19,508 bases of DNA from an uncultured Muribaculaceae bacterium (GTDB taxonomy: Bacteria > Bacteroidota > Bacteroidia > Bacteroidales > Muribaculaceae). Every line of letters starts with the position of its first letter. The stretch's first letter is position 1. The DNA lies in NCBI GenBank assembly GCA_910586595.1, contig CAJUJB010000043.1, positions 5,598-25,105 of the forward strand, given 5' to 3'. Of the stretch, positions 7,134 to 14,459 are shown one piece after another. The notes below the pieces were generated by a model, which was not told the DNA's origin, ran no database searches, and was given only the letters and a program-made list of their open reading frames with translations. A program made the translations under genes and the position numbers.

Positions 7134-7985
7134 ATGAATCGTAAACTCTCTCTTTTGACAGCGGCAAGCCTTTGCCTTAGCTTCACTGCCTGCGATGACG
7201 GCTCTGATTTACGACCCGACAACGGGCCGATGCCTCTGGTGGTCGAAGCATGGATTGAAGAAGGCGAAGCTCCTGTAGTGATCGTCACACATGCAGTCGA
7301 CCTCACTCAGGATAGCCCTTCTTTCGACGATTTTGTTGAAAAATGGGGGCGCGTGTCTATCTTCGACGGCGACAAAAGATATTTGCTCACCGGGCACCTG
7401 AATAAAGATTACATGCCGAGCTTTATCTTCACCACTTCAAGACTAAAAGGAGCCGTAGGCCATACATACCGCCTTCTCATCGAGACTGAGACAGATACTG
7501 TCGAGGCTATCTCGACCATGCAGCAGGCACCCGAGCTCCTCCCTCTCGAAGCGCGGGAGCTCGAAGGGAGCCCGGGCCAATACTCCATCATCGCACGCAT
7601 GGCCGATGAAGAGCCTGCCGCATTCTATAAGTTCTTTGCAAAGTCTGACTCGACCGACACCCGTTTCTACGGGTCATTTCTCGGCAGCTTGACCGGCGAC
7701 CAATATGATGCTGAAAATGGCTTTGAAATTACACGCGGCGTACACTCCGGTTACTCCGACGAAGAATTCAGCCATTACTTTGCTTCGGGCGACCGCGTCA
7801 CCATCAAACTGTGCGCGATGGAAGAGGCCGTATATGATTTCTGGCGCATATATGACCCGGCAGTGTCGCTGTCGCAAAATATTTTCTTCTCCTTCTCCGA
7901 GAGCTGCCCCACCAACCTCAGCGGGAATGCCCGTGGATATTGGGCGGCCTACGGCATGAGCCGCCGGAGCATTATTCTCCCCTGA
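7134..7985 (+). CDS. DUF4249-family lipoprotein, partner of the TonB-dependent receptor
   Basis: A 283-residue lipoprotein. ATG at 7134 is chosen over an in-frame TTG at 7128 because it gives a compact signal peptide with lipobox F-T-A-C and Cys20. The residues after the Cys are D-D-G-S-D, an acidic run of the type that acts as a lipoprotein export signal to the cell surface in Bacteroidetes. The body matches the DUF4249 layout. An early P-L-V-V-E-A-W-I strand is followed by a V-S-I-F-D segment, then Y-R-L-L-I-E-T and an A-I-S-T-M-Q-Q-A-P region. Near the end come the W-R-I-Y-D segment and a C-terminal S-G-N-A-R-G-Y-W-A-A-Y-G motif. Family members sit next to TonB-dependent receptors and are thought to work with them at the surface; the ligand is unknown. 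No convincing terminator follows before the promoter at 8031. Confidence 0.85.
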   Translation: MNRKLSLLTAASLCLSFTACDDGSDLRPDNGPMPLVVEAWIEEGEAPVVIVTHAVDLTQDSPSFDDFVEKWGRVSIFDGDKRYLLTGHLNKDYMPSFIFTTSRLKGAVGHTYRLLIETETDTVEAISTMQQAPELLPLEARELEGSPGQYSIIARMADEEPAAFYKFFAKSDSTDTRFYGSFLGSLTGDQYDAENGFEITRGVHSGYSDEEFSHYFASGDRVTIKLCAMEEAVYDFWRIYDPAVSLSQNIFFSFSESCPTNLSGNARGYWAAYGMSRRSIILP

Positions 7986-8030
7986 TGTGAAGCTGCCACT
8001 CTAAATAGAGGCTATTCGACAAAAAATTCG

Positions 8031-8038
8031 TACCTTTG
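8031..8038 (+). promoter_or_regulatory. Bacteroidetes-type promoter for ychF
   Basis: TACCTTTG is an exact TAnnTTTG -7 element in the context TTCGTACCTTTGCA. No good TTG -33 element is visible at 19-21 bases upstream. The start point would be near 8045, giving a leader of about 57 bases. The leader contains two small, mutually exclusive hairpins: GGCC-AAAA-GGCC (8049-8060), and AACGG (8046-8050) with CCGTT (8069-8073). Confidence 0.75.
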
Positions 8039-8101
8039 CAGTCCGAACGGCCAAAAGGCCATTCATTTCCGTTTTAATCAGAACGTATATTCAACTCCAA
8101 T

Positions 8102-9205
8102 ATGGCATTACAATGCGGCATCGTGGGTCTTCCCAATGTTGGTAAATCGACCCTCTTCAACTGTCTGTCAAACGCAAAGGCACAGTCAGCAAACTTTCCC
8201 TTCTGCACAATCGAGCCCAACGTGGGCGTCATAACCGTACCCGACGATCGCTTGACCAAGCTCGTCGAGATGTGTAATCCCCGCTCGGTAGTACCCGCTA
8301 CAGTAGAGATTGTCGACATCGCAGGTCTCGTCAAAGGCGCCTCCAAGGGTGAAGGCCTGGGCAATAAATTCCTTGCCAACATCCGCGAGACAGATGCCAT
8401 TATTCACGTCCTCCGCTGCTTCGATGACGACAACATCACCCACGTCGATGGCTCGGTTAACCCTGTCCGCGACAAGGAAATCATCGACTTCGAGCTCCAG
8501 CTCAAAGACCTTGAGACAGTGGAAAGCCGTATCGCCAAGACCCAGAAACAGGCTCAGACAGGCGGCGACAAGGTTGCCAAGATGCAGTATGAGGTTCTTG
8601 TAAAGATCAAAGAAGCCCTCGACAAAGGACTTCCCGCACGCTCTGTGACCTTCGACACAGTCGACGAACAGAAATTCGCCCGCGAGCTCTTCCTTCTCAC
8701 CTCAAAGCCCGTGCTGTATGTATGCAATGTAGATGACGAAGCCGCCGCAGGCGGAAATGCCTACGTCGACGCCGTCCGTGAGGCAATCAAAGACGAAGGT
8801 GCCGGCATGCTCGTGGTGGCAGCCCGCACCGAGAGCGAGATTGCCGAACTTGACACCTACGAGGAACGTCAGGAATTTCTTGCCGAGATAGGCCTTACAG
8901 AATCGGGAGTGTCGCGTCTGATCCGAGCCGCCTACTCACTTCTCGACCTTCAGACATACTTTACCGCCGGCCCCGACGAAGTCAGGGCGTGGACATTCCG
9001 CCGCGGCTCCAAAGCACCCCGCTGCGCCGGCATCATACACACCGACTTTGAAAAAGGTTTTATCCGTGCCGAAGTCATCAAATACGACGACTACGTGACC
9101 CTCGGAGGAGAAACTGCAGTGCGCGAAGCCGGCAAAATGGCTGTCGAAGGCAAGGAATATGTAGTATGCGACGGCGACATCATGCACTTCCGCTTCAACG
9201 TATAA
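8102..9205 (+). CDS. ychF: YchF/OLA1-type redox-regulated ATPase
   Basis: A 367-residue cytoplasmic P-loop protein of the Obg-HflX superfamily, of normal family length. G1 is G-L-P-N-V-G-K-S-T (9-17). The N-F-P-F-C-T-I-E-P-N segment (31-40) is the family switch I signature, and G3 is D-I-A-G-L-V-K-G (72-79), followed by the glycine-rich A-S-x-G-E-G-L-G. A coiled-coil region lies around 125-175. The C-terminal TGS domain runs from about 280 to the end, with the usual G-F-I-R-A-E-V and a final H-F-R-F-N-V. YchF binds ribosomes and prefers ATP; family members have been tied to translation fidelity and stress responses. The specificity motif, usually N-x-x-E in this family, reads N209-V-D-D212 here. 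The gene has its own promoter and no clear Shine-Dalgarno sequence. Confidence 0.96.
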   Translation: MALQCGIVGLPNVGKSTLFNCLSNAKAQSANFPFCTIEPNVGVITVPDDRLTKLVEMCNPRSVVPATVEIVDIAGLVKGASKGEGLGNKFLANIRETDAIIHVLRCFDDDNITHVDGSVNPVRDKEIIDFELQLKDLETVESRIAKTQKQAQTGGDKVAKMQYEVLVKIKEALDKGLPARSVTFDTVDEQKFARELFLLTSKPVLYVCNVDDEAAAGGNAYVDAVREAIKDEGAGMLVVAARTESEIAELDTYEERQEFLAEIGLTESGVSRLIRAAYSLLDLQTYFTAGPDEVRAWTFRRGSKAPRCAGIIHTDFEKGFIRAEVIKYDDYVTLGGETAVREAGKMAVEGKEYVVCDGDIMHFRFNV

Positions 9206-9224
9206 CCGCACTCGTCTCCCTCCC

Positions 9225-9980
9225 ATGTATTTCAACCGCAACACACTCTTCTCCAATATCCCTCCGGTGGTCAAGAATCTCTTGATCATCAACATCCTCA
9301 TATGGGCATTCATGGCCTTGATACCGGCCGCCGGACAGTCGCTTACCCGGTACCTGGCTCTGTATTACTTCACATCGCCCGGTTTTCAGCCCTACCAGCT
9401 GTTTACCTACATGTTCCTGCATGCCAATTTCATGCATCTGTTTTTCAACATGTTCGCTCTGTTCATGTTCGGACGCACCATTGAATTGACACTCGGATCG
9501 CAGCGTTTTCTCTTCTACTACCTCACGTGCGGCGTATGCGCGGCCTTGGTTCAACTCGGGGTTTTCGCCATATATATATCCAATCTGGAGTCGATTCTCC
9601 CCCCGGATGTATGCCACGAGGTGATCAACCGCGGATTCGGCCTCATGCAGCAGAGCATGAATTATATTGATCCGGATTGCGGGGCCCTCAACACCTTTGT
9701 CAATGCCCCCATGGTGGGTGCCTCGGGTGCCATCTACGGCATTCTGCTCGCCTTCGGCTTCCTTTTCCCCAACATGCCCGTGTATTTCTTCTTCATTCCT
9801 GTGCCCATCAAGGCAAAGTGGCTCATTATCGGCTACTTCGCGCTTGAATTATTCTACGGAATCAGCGGCTCATCGAGCGGCGTGGCACACTTCGCTCACC
9901 TTGGCGGTATGATCTTCGGATTCATACTTCTGTGGTACTGGAAGAAGAAAGGCGTGTTCAACAATCATTGGTTCTTCTGA
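9225..9980 (+). CDS. rhomboid-family intramembrane serine protease
   Basis: A 251-residue inner-membrane protein with about six transmembrane segments. The catalytic serine is S167 in G-A-S-G-A (165-169), and the catalytic histidine is most likely H225 in A-H-L-G-G-M-I-F-G. The oxyanion-side residues H71 and N75 in H-A-N-F-M-H-L-F-F-N correspond to the His/Asn pair of GlpG. The loop at about 118-160 is longer than in GlpG and contains three cysteines (C130, C152 and nearby C102/C105 in the preceding helix). Rhomboids cleave membrane-spanning substrates within the bilayer; the substrate here is unknown. Its TGA overlaps the next gene's ATG by one base (TGATG, 9978-9982), so the next protein is probably made by coupled translation. 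Confidence 0.93.
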   Translation: MYFNRNTLFSNIPPVVKNLLIINILIWAFMALIPAAGQSLTRYLALYYFTSPGFQPYQLFTYMFLHANFMHLFFNMFALFMFGRTIELTLGSQRFLFYYLTCGVCAALVQLGVFAIYISNLESILPPDVCHEVINRGFGLMQQSMNYIDPDCGALNTFVNAPMVGASGAIYGILLAFGFLFPNMPVYFFFIPVPIKAKWLIIGYFALELFYGISGSSSGVAHFAHLGGMIFGFILLWYWKKKGVFNNHWFF

Positions 9981-11131
9981 TGCCACGCAGTAAACCGGCA
10001 ACCCCGATACAGACACCCCGGCGTCGCTCCGCACTTCAGCGGGTGCTCCGCTGGGGCGCCATGCTTATCGACATTCTGGCAGTATGCGCGCTTGCGCTAA
10101 CGGGCTATGCCGGCAACGTGTCTCCGCTCAAATACGGTGGCTACTGGGGCATATTGCCTCTATGTTTCCCGGGCGTACTGCTGATATGCACACTGCTGCT
10201 CATAGGCCAGCTGTTCTGGCACCGCCGTGGCGCCGTAGTCATCTTTCTTGGAATGATTGCCTGCAGCGGCCCCATACTTACCTACAGCCCTTTGCACATA
10301 TGCACGCCTAAAATTCCGGCAGGCGCCGAGAGTTTCACGTTTCTCACTTATAACGTGCATAACTTCATCGCACCCGGCACCACTGAGAATACCGACACTG
10401 TGCACAACGGCCAGATTGACTTCATCATCAATTCAGGCGCCGACATCGTATGCCTTCAGGAGGCCACATATATCGGCACACTCCGCAAGGGCTTCCTTTC
10501 GGCAAGTCAGATCGAAGCCATCCACGCCGCTTATCCCAATGTGCATATCGACGGCAACGAGCTCGCCGTACTCTCGAAATTCCCCATCCAGGCCATACAC
10601 CTTGACGCCAACCGCGACAACTTCAAAGGTGGCATAGTGACATGTTACCGCGTGACCCTGCCATCTGGCCGACTGATCACGCTCTTCAACGTACACCTCG
10701 AGTCGATGAAACTTGCCCCCGACGACCGGCAGGTATATATGGAGCTCACCGAGCTGCATCGCCAGGGAATAGAGGAAGTAAAAGACCAGCTGCTCCGAAA
10801 GGTGAGCACAGCCGCTGTATCACGCGCGCAGCAGGCTCAGCAACTCCTACGATATATCCGGCTCTACGGAGGCCCGGATGTAATCCTTTCGGGCGACTTC
10901 AACGATGTGCCCGGCTGCTACGCCATCCGCACGCTGGAAGATGCCGGCTTCAAAGATGTATATCCGCAGATCGGATTCGGCCCCATGGTCACCTTCAATG
11001 ACAACCGTCTCTATTTCTGCATTGACCATACTATGTATCGCGGAGCCTTGGTTCCGGTCGAGATGACCAAGGGCAAGCTTAAGGCTTCCGATCATTACCC
11101 GCTGCTCACCCGGTTTTATCTGGATAAATGA
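9980..11131 (+). CDS. membrane-anchored endonuclease/exonuclease/phosphatase-family protein
   Basis: The start at 9980 is chosen because it overlaps the rhomboid stop (TGATG) and removes a 16-residue extension that would be read from inside the rhomboid gene. The protein is 383 residues. A basic N-terminus is followed by three predicted membrane segments (about 24-44, 55-80, 84-102), then a non-cytoplasmic or soluble catalytic domain from about 117. The EEP metal-dependent phosphoesterase motifs are all present: T-Y-N-V-H-N with N125, C-L-Q-E-A with E161, F-N-V-H-L-E-S with H239, S-G-D-F-N-D with D306/N308, and the closing S-D-H-Y-P with D371/H372. The reaction is hydrolysis of a phosphodiester or phosphomonoester; whether the substrate is nucleic acid, lipid or sugar phosphate cannot be told. 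The rhomboid-EEP order recurs in Bacteroidetes as far as I recall. Confidence 0.9.
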   Translation: MPRSKPATPIQTPRRRSALQRVLRWGAMLIDILAVCALALTGYAGNVSPLKYGGYWGILPLCFPGVLLICTLLLIGQLFWHRRGAVVIFLGMIACSGPILTYSPLHICTPKIPAGAESFTFLTYNVHNFIAPGTTENTDTVHNGQIDFIINSGADIVCLQEATYIGTLRKGFLSASQIEAIHAAYPNVHIDGNELAVLSKFPIQAIHLDANRDNFKGGIVTCYRVTLPSGRLITLFNVHLESMKLAPDDRQVYMELTELHRQGIEEVKDQLLRKVSTAAVSRAQQAQQLLRYIRLYGGPDVILSGDFNDVPGCYAIRTLEDAGFKDVYPQIGFGPMVTFNDNRLYFCIDHTMYRGALVPVEMTKGKLKASDHYPLLTRFYLDK

Positions 11132-11134
11132 GCA

Positions 11135-11155
11135 AAACGCCACCCTCGGGCGTTT
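11135..11155 (+). other. small intergenic hairpin before trkH
   Basis: AAACGCC (11135-11141) pairs perfectly with GGCGTTT (11149-11155) around a seven-base loop. It fills most of the 32-base gap between the EEP gene and trkH. No U-run follows, so it is not a convincing terminator. It could modulate translation of trkH. Confidence 0.35.
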
Positions 11156-11163
11156 AGAAAAGT

Positions 11164-13023
11164 ATGAACGAGGGATTTCGGCATAAAATAGCCCGTCTGG
11201 CAGCCAACAGCCGCATACGCGGTGGATACGCACGTTTCCACCGTCGATATGATACAGCGCTCTCCATCACGGAGCGACTGCTTGGTGGAGCTGTGTACGT
11301 TGCATCGCTGGCCGTGGTGGTATGCATGCTGCTCTATTCCGGCTTCGATTCCGGAGCGGTTGACAAAAAATTGCTCATGCGCATACTTTACTCCGCGCAG
11401 GCAGTATTCCTCGTCACCATCGTATTCAACCTCATATTCCGCTTCAGGGCCACCATGCGCGAGAGCCTTTTCATCAAGCGCTTCGCCGATCTGGCCATGT
11501 TGCTCACCCTTGTGCCTGTTATATGGCCGCACACGTCAGGGCCGGTCGACTCGGTGCTTCATTTTCTCCATAGCCGATATTACCTTTTCGCCGGACTCGG
11601 GATATACTCGCTTGCCGAAATCTGCTACGGCACCATGCAGTTGCTCGGGCGTCGCACCAACCCGTCGCTCATCCTTTCGGCAAGCTTCCTTTTCTTCATT
11701 CTTCTCGGTTCGTTTGTGCTGATGCTGCCGCGCTGCACCACAACCCCGTTGCGCTATATCGACGCCCTCTTCATGGCATCAAGCGCCGTAAGCATGACGG
11801 GCCTGTGCACGGTCGACGTTCCTACAGTCTTCACCCCAATGGGATGGCTGGTGATTGCCGTGCTTATGCAGATAGGGGCCCTCGGCGTGCTCACATTCAC
11901 AAGTTTCTTCGCCCTATTCTTCAGCGGCAAGGCATCTATCTACAACCAGCTGCTCATGCGCGACTTTGTCTACTCCAAGAGCATCGGGGCACTCATGCCA
12001 GTCATCCTCTATATATTGGCATTCACACTATGCGTGGAGAGTATCGGGGCTGTGGCTATATATTTCACCTTGCCCGACGGGTTTCTGCCTACTGTCAAGG
12101 ATAAAGTCATATTCTCAGCCTTCCACTCATTGTCGGCGTTCTGCAACGGCGGCTTCACTACCGTCAAAGACGGCATGGCCAATCCCGCGCTTATGCAGAG
12201 CAACCAATCGATCTACGTGGTGATGAGCATTCTTATACTTGCCGGAGGTATCGGATTTCCCAATTTAGTGAACTTCAAAGATGCCGCGGTCGAACAATTC
12301 CGCCGGCTGAGAGGATGGATTACAGGGCGCGGAGTTGAACGCCGCGTCCACATCTATGACGTCAATACTAAAATTGTGCTGGCCGCCACAGCCATTCTGT
12401 TCGTATTCGGCACAGTGGCGTTCTATATACTCGAATACAACCATTCCTTCCACGGCTTGCCCACCGGGAAACGCATCATCCAGTCGATATTCTGCTCAGC
12501 GACAGTCAGGACAGCCGGCTTCGCCACCTACGGGCCAGAAGACTGGCTGGGCGTGACCTTCCTCATCGCAATGTTCCTGATGTGGGTGGGCTGTGCCTCA
12601 CAGTCGATGGGCGGAGGCATAAAAGTCAACGCCTTCGCTGCCGTAATGCTTAATCTAAGATCCATCGTGCATGGGCAGAAAGGAGTGACAGTGTTCAACC
12701 GCACCATCGCCCCTTCATCGATACGCCGCGCCAATGCCGTGGTATGTTTCTCGATTTTCGCCATACTGCTCTACTCGTGCCTGATAATGCTGCTTCAGCC
12801 CGAGTTGCCGATGAAGGCAGTGATGTTCGAGTCATTCTCGGCTATAACCACCATAGGCATGTCGCTCGGCATCACTCCAGAGCTTTCAGATTTGTCGAAA
12901 GTTGCCATTGCGACGGCCATGTTTCTCGGCCGCGTAGGCATTATCTCAGTGCTCTGCGGCCTGATCGGCAACCGGCCCGACCACTCACCCTATCTACCCA
13001 CCGATGACATCATCATAAACTGA
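11164..13023 (+). CDS. trkH: TrkH/KtrB-type potassium uptake channel subunit
   Basis: A 619-residue inner-membrane protein of the SKT potassium transporter superfamily. Four pore loops with the conserved filter glycine are visible: M-T-G-L-C (211-215), C-N-G-G-F (327-331), R-T-A-G-F (449-453) and T-T-I-G-M (562-566). The S-M-G-G-G-I-K segment (481-487) corresponds to the intramembrane gating loop. Before the first M1-P-M2 unit there are about 170 residues with extra membrane helices (about 41-60, 75-94, 108-122, 140-162). That explains a length well above the roughly 450-485 residues of E. coli TrkH or KtrB. It mediates K+ entry, gated by the cytoplasmic RCK subunit encoded five bases downstream. 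The exact subtype (Trk versus Ktr) is not decided by sequence alone. Confidence 0.93.
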   Translation: MNEGFRHKIARLAANSRIRGGYARFHRRYDTALSITERLLGGAVYVASLAVVVCMLLYSGFDSGAVDKKLLMRILYSAQAVFLVTIVFNLIFRFRATMRESLFIKRFADLAMLLTLVPVIWPHTSGPVDSVLHFLHSRYYLFAGLGIYSLAEICYGTMQLLGRRTNPSLILSASFLFFILLGSFVLMLPRCTTTPLRYIDALFMASSAVSMTGLCTVDVPTVFTPMGWLVIAVLMQIGALGVLTFTSFFALFFSGKASIYNQLLMRDFVYSKSIGALMPVILYILAFTLCVESIGAVAIYFTLPDGFLPTVKDKVIFSAFHSLSAFCNGGFTTVKDGMANPALMQSNQSIYVVMSILILAGGIGFPNLVNFKDAAVEQFRRLRGWITGRGVERRVHIYDVNTKIVLAATAILFVFGTVAFYILEYNHSFHGLPTGKRIIQSIFCSATVRTAGFATYGPEDWLGVTFLIAMFLMWVGCASQSMGGGIKVNAFAAVMLNLRSIVHGQKGVTVFNRTIAPSSIRRANAVVCFSIFAILLYSCLIMLLQPELPMKAVMFESFSAITTIGMSLGITPELSDLSKVAIATAMFLGRVGIISVLCGLIGNRPDHSPYLPTDDIIIN

Positions 13024-13028
13024 CCACC

Positions 13029-13727
13029 ATGCGTTATTTAATAATCGGACTCGGAATATACGGCGAAAATCTCGCCCGCGACCTCACAGCCATGGGGCAT
13101 GAGGTAATCGGCGCCGACAGGAGCCAAAGCCATGTCGAAGCCCTCAAAGAATATATATCCACCGTCTACCTTATCGACTCGACCGAAGAGAGCCAACTCT
13201 CGGTGTTGCCGTTGCGGAACGTCGACCTCGTCATCGTGGCCATCGGAGAGAACTTCGGCGCCAGCATCAAGACCGTGGCTCTGCTGAAAAAAGCCGGCGT
13301 AGAACATATATATGCCCGCGCGATCGACACCCTCCACGAAGCCATACTCGAGAGTTTCAACATCGACCGTATAATCACGCCCGAGCAGCGTGCGGCCGCC
13401 GACCTGACACACGAGCTTGAACTCGGCATCGCCATCGAGACACTCCCGGTCGACATGAACAATGTAGTCATCAACTTCTCAGCCCCAGAGTTTTTCCTCG
13501 GTCTGTCATATGCCGGCCTACGCAAAAAACTCTCCGACGACTTCAACCTCACCCTCGTGGCGGCCGCCAGACCTCAGGATAAGACAAACATACTCGGCAT
13601 AAAGCGCCCCGCCTTAGAGGTAATTGACATGGAAGGCACCCCGGCTCCATCTGTCGAACGCGGCGACCGCCTCACGATATTCGGCTCACGGAAACGCATC
13701 CGCGACCTATGCCACAAGATCGGATAA
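13029..13727 (+). CDS. trkA: TrkA/KtrA-type RCK regulator of potassium uptake
   Basis: A 232-residue cytoplasmic protein with one RCK-N plus one RCK-C domain, so it is KtrA-like in size; E. coli TrkA carries two copies. The Rossmann nucleotide-binding signature is G7-L-G-I-Y-G12 at the N-terminus, and D30 at the end of beta-2 (G-A-D-R-S) is placed to hold the ribose of NAD(H) or ATP. Residues 1-135 form RCK-N. The RCK-C domain follows (about 145-232), with the A-A-R-P...D-R-L-T-I-F-G-S pattern. It binds the cytoplasmic face of the TrkH-type subunit and gates it by nucleotide and possibly c-di-AMP or ion binding. It starts five bases after trkH and is surely co-expressed with it. Confidence 0.92.
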   Translation: MRYLIIGLGIYGENLARDLTAMGHEVIGADRSQSHVEALKEYISTVYLIDSTEESQLSVLPLRNVDLVIVAIGENFGASIKTVALLKKAGVEHIYARAIDTLHEAILESFNIDRIITPEQRAAADLTHELELGIAIETLPVDMNNVVINFSAPEFFLGLSYAGLRKKLSDDFNLTLVAAARPQDKTNILGIKRPALEVIDMEGTPAPSVERGDRLTIFGSRKRIRDLCHKIG

Positions 13728-13768
13728 GCCCCGGAGTAGAAAAGCCATAAACTGTTGTCGAAAAAAAT

Positions 13769-13800
13769 TTGCATAATCAAAATAAAAATCGTACCTTTGC
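13769..13800 (+). promoter_or_regulatory. near-consensus Bacteroidetes promoter for rpsP
   Basis: TTTG at 13769-13772 (-33), a 20-base spacer, then TACCTTTG at 13793-13800 (-7). This is the best promoter in the window. The start point would be near 13807, about 30 bases before the rpsP ATG, and the leader is A-rich (AACAATACAAAACCAATAAC). Confidence 0.88.
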
Positions 13801-13835
13801 GCCGCTAAACAATACAAAACCAATAACAACAGAAA

Positions 13836-14372
13836 ATGGCAACAAAAATTAGATTACAACGTCATGGTCGCAAGAACTATGCGTTCTATCCTATTGTCAT
13901 CGCCGATAGCAGGGCACCACGAGATGGTAGATTTATTGAAAGGATAGGTTCTTATAATCCGAACACTAATCCTGCTACAATTACTCTTAACTTCGAGCGG
14001 GCTTTGTATTGGGTGACTGTCGGAGCACAGCCTACCGACACCGTACGTTCAATCCTCTCTAACGAAGGCGTTCTCCTGATGAACCACCTCCTCGGCGGTG
14101 TAGCCAAGGGCGCATTCGACAAAGAAGAAGCAGAACGTCGCTTCAACGCATGGAAGGCAAAGAAAGACGCAAAGACCAACGCAGTGAAGACTTCGATGGC
14201 CGATCAGCGCGAACTCTCCGCCAAGCAGCGTCTTGAAGCTGAAGCAGCCAAGAACAAGGCTAAAGCCGAACTCGTGGCAAAGAAAAAAGCTGAAGCTGCA
14301 GCAGCCGCTGCCGCCGCTGAGGCTGAAGCAGCCCCCGCTGCTGAAGAAACCGAAGCTCCCGCCGCCGAATAA
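13836..14372 (+). CDS. rpsP: 30S ribosomal protein S16 with long C-terminal extension
   Basis: Residues 1 to about 85 are canonical S16: M-A-T-K-I-R-L-Q-R-H-G-R-K, Y-P-I-V-I-A-D-S-R-A-P-R-D-G-R-F-I-E and I-G-S-Y-N-P. S16 is a small-subunit assembly protein that binds 16S rRNA. Bacterial S16 is usually about 80-90 residues, whereas this one is 178. The extra C-terminal half is low-complexity and highly charged (K/E/A-rich helix, then an Ala-Glu-Pro tail ending A-P-A-A-E), and probably forms a long solvent-exposed helix followed by disorder. Long S16 tails are common in Bacteroidetes, so this is not a fusion error. The gene has its own promoter and a terminator, so it is probably monocistronic. 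Its first 50 codons are more AT-rich than its neighbours. Confidence 0.97.
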   Translation: MATKIRLQRHGRKNYAFYPIVIADSRAPRDGRFIERIGSYNPNTNPATITLNFERALYWVTVGAQPTDTVRSILSNEGVLLMNHLLGGVAKGAFDKEEAERRFNAWKAKKDAKTNAVKTSMADQRELSAKQRLEAEAAKNKAKAELVAKKKAEAAAAAAAAEAEAAPAAEETEAPAAE

Positions 14373-14398
14373 CGCGACCCAGCGCTTCACGATACTTG

Positions 14399-14448
14399 AA
14401 AAGGGTGTGTCCGCTTTTAACTGCCGGCACACCCTTTTGCAAATTTTC
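14399..14448 (+). terminator. intrinsic terminator after rpsP
   Basis: AAAAGGGTGTG (14399-14409) pairs with CACACCCTTTT (14428-14438), an eleven-base-pair perfect stem, followed by GCAAATTTTC. It ends just upstream of ileS, so ileS needs its own start signal or read-through; no TAnnTTTG element was found between them. Confidence 0.8.
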
Positions 14449-14459
14449 TAACTCCTGCA

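Noticed and set aside
7999..8013. CTCT-AAAT-AGAG hairpin after the DUF4249 gene as a terminator
   Set aside because: Only four base pairs before an internal loop, and no U-run; too weak to call.
9932..9979. Longer start for the EEP-family protein
   Set aside because: It lies within the rhomboid gene. ATG 9980 forms the TGATG coupling junction and keeps a sensible basic N-terminus.
14230..14370. Ala/Glu codon repeats in rpsP as a tandem DNA repeat
   Set aside because: The pattern follows from Ala-, Glu- and Lys-rich coding; no fixed repeat unit is present.
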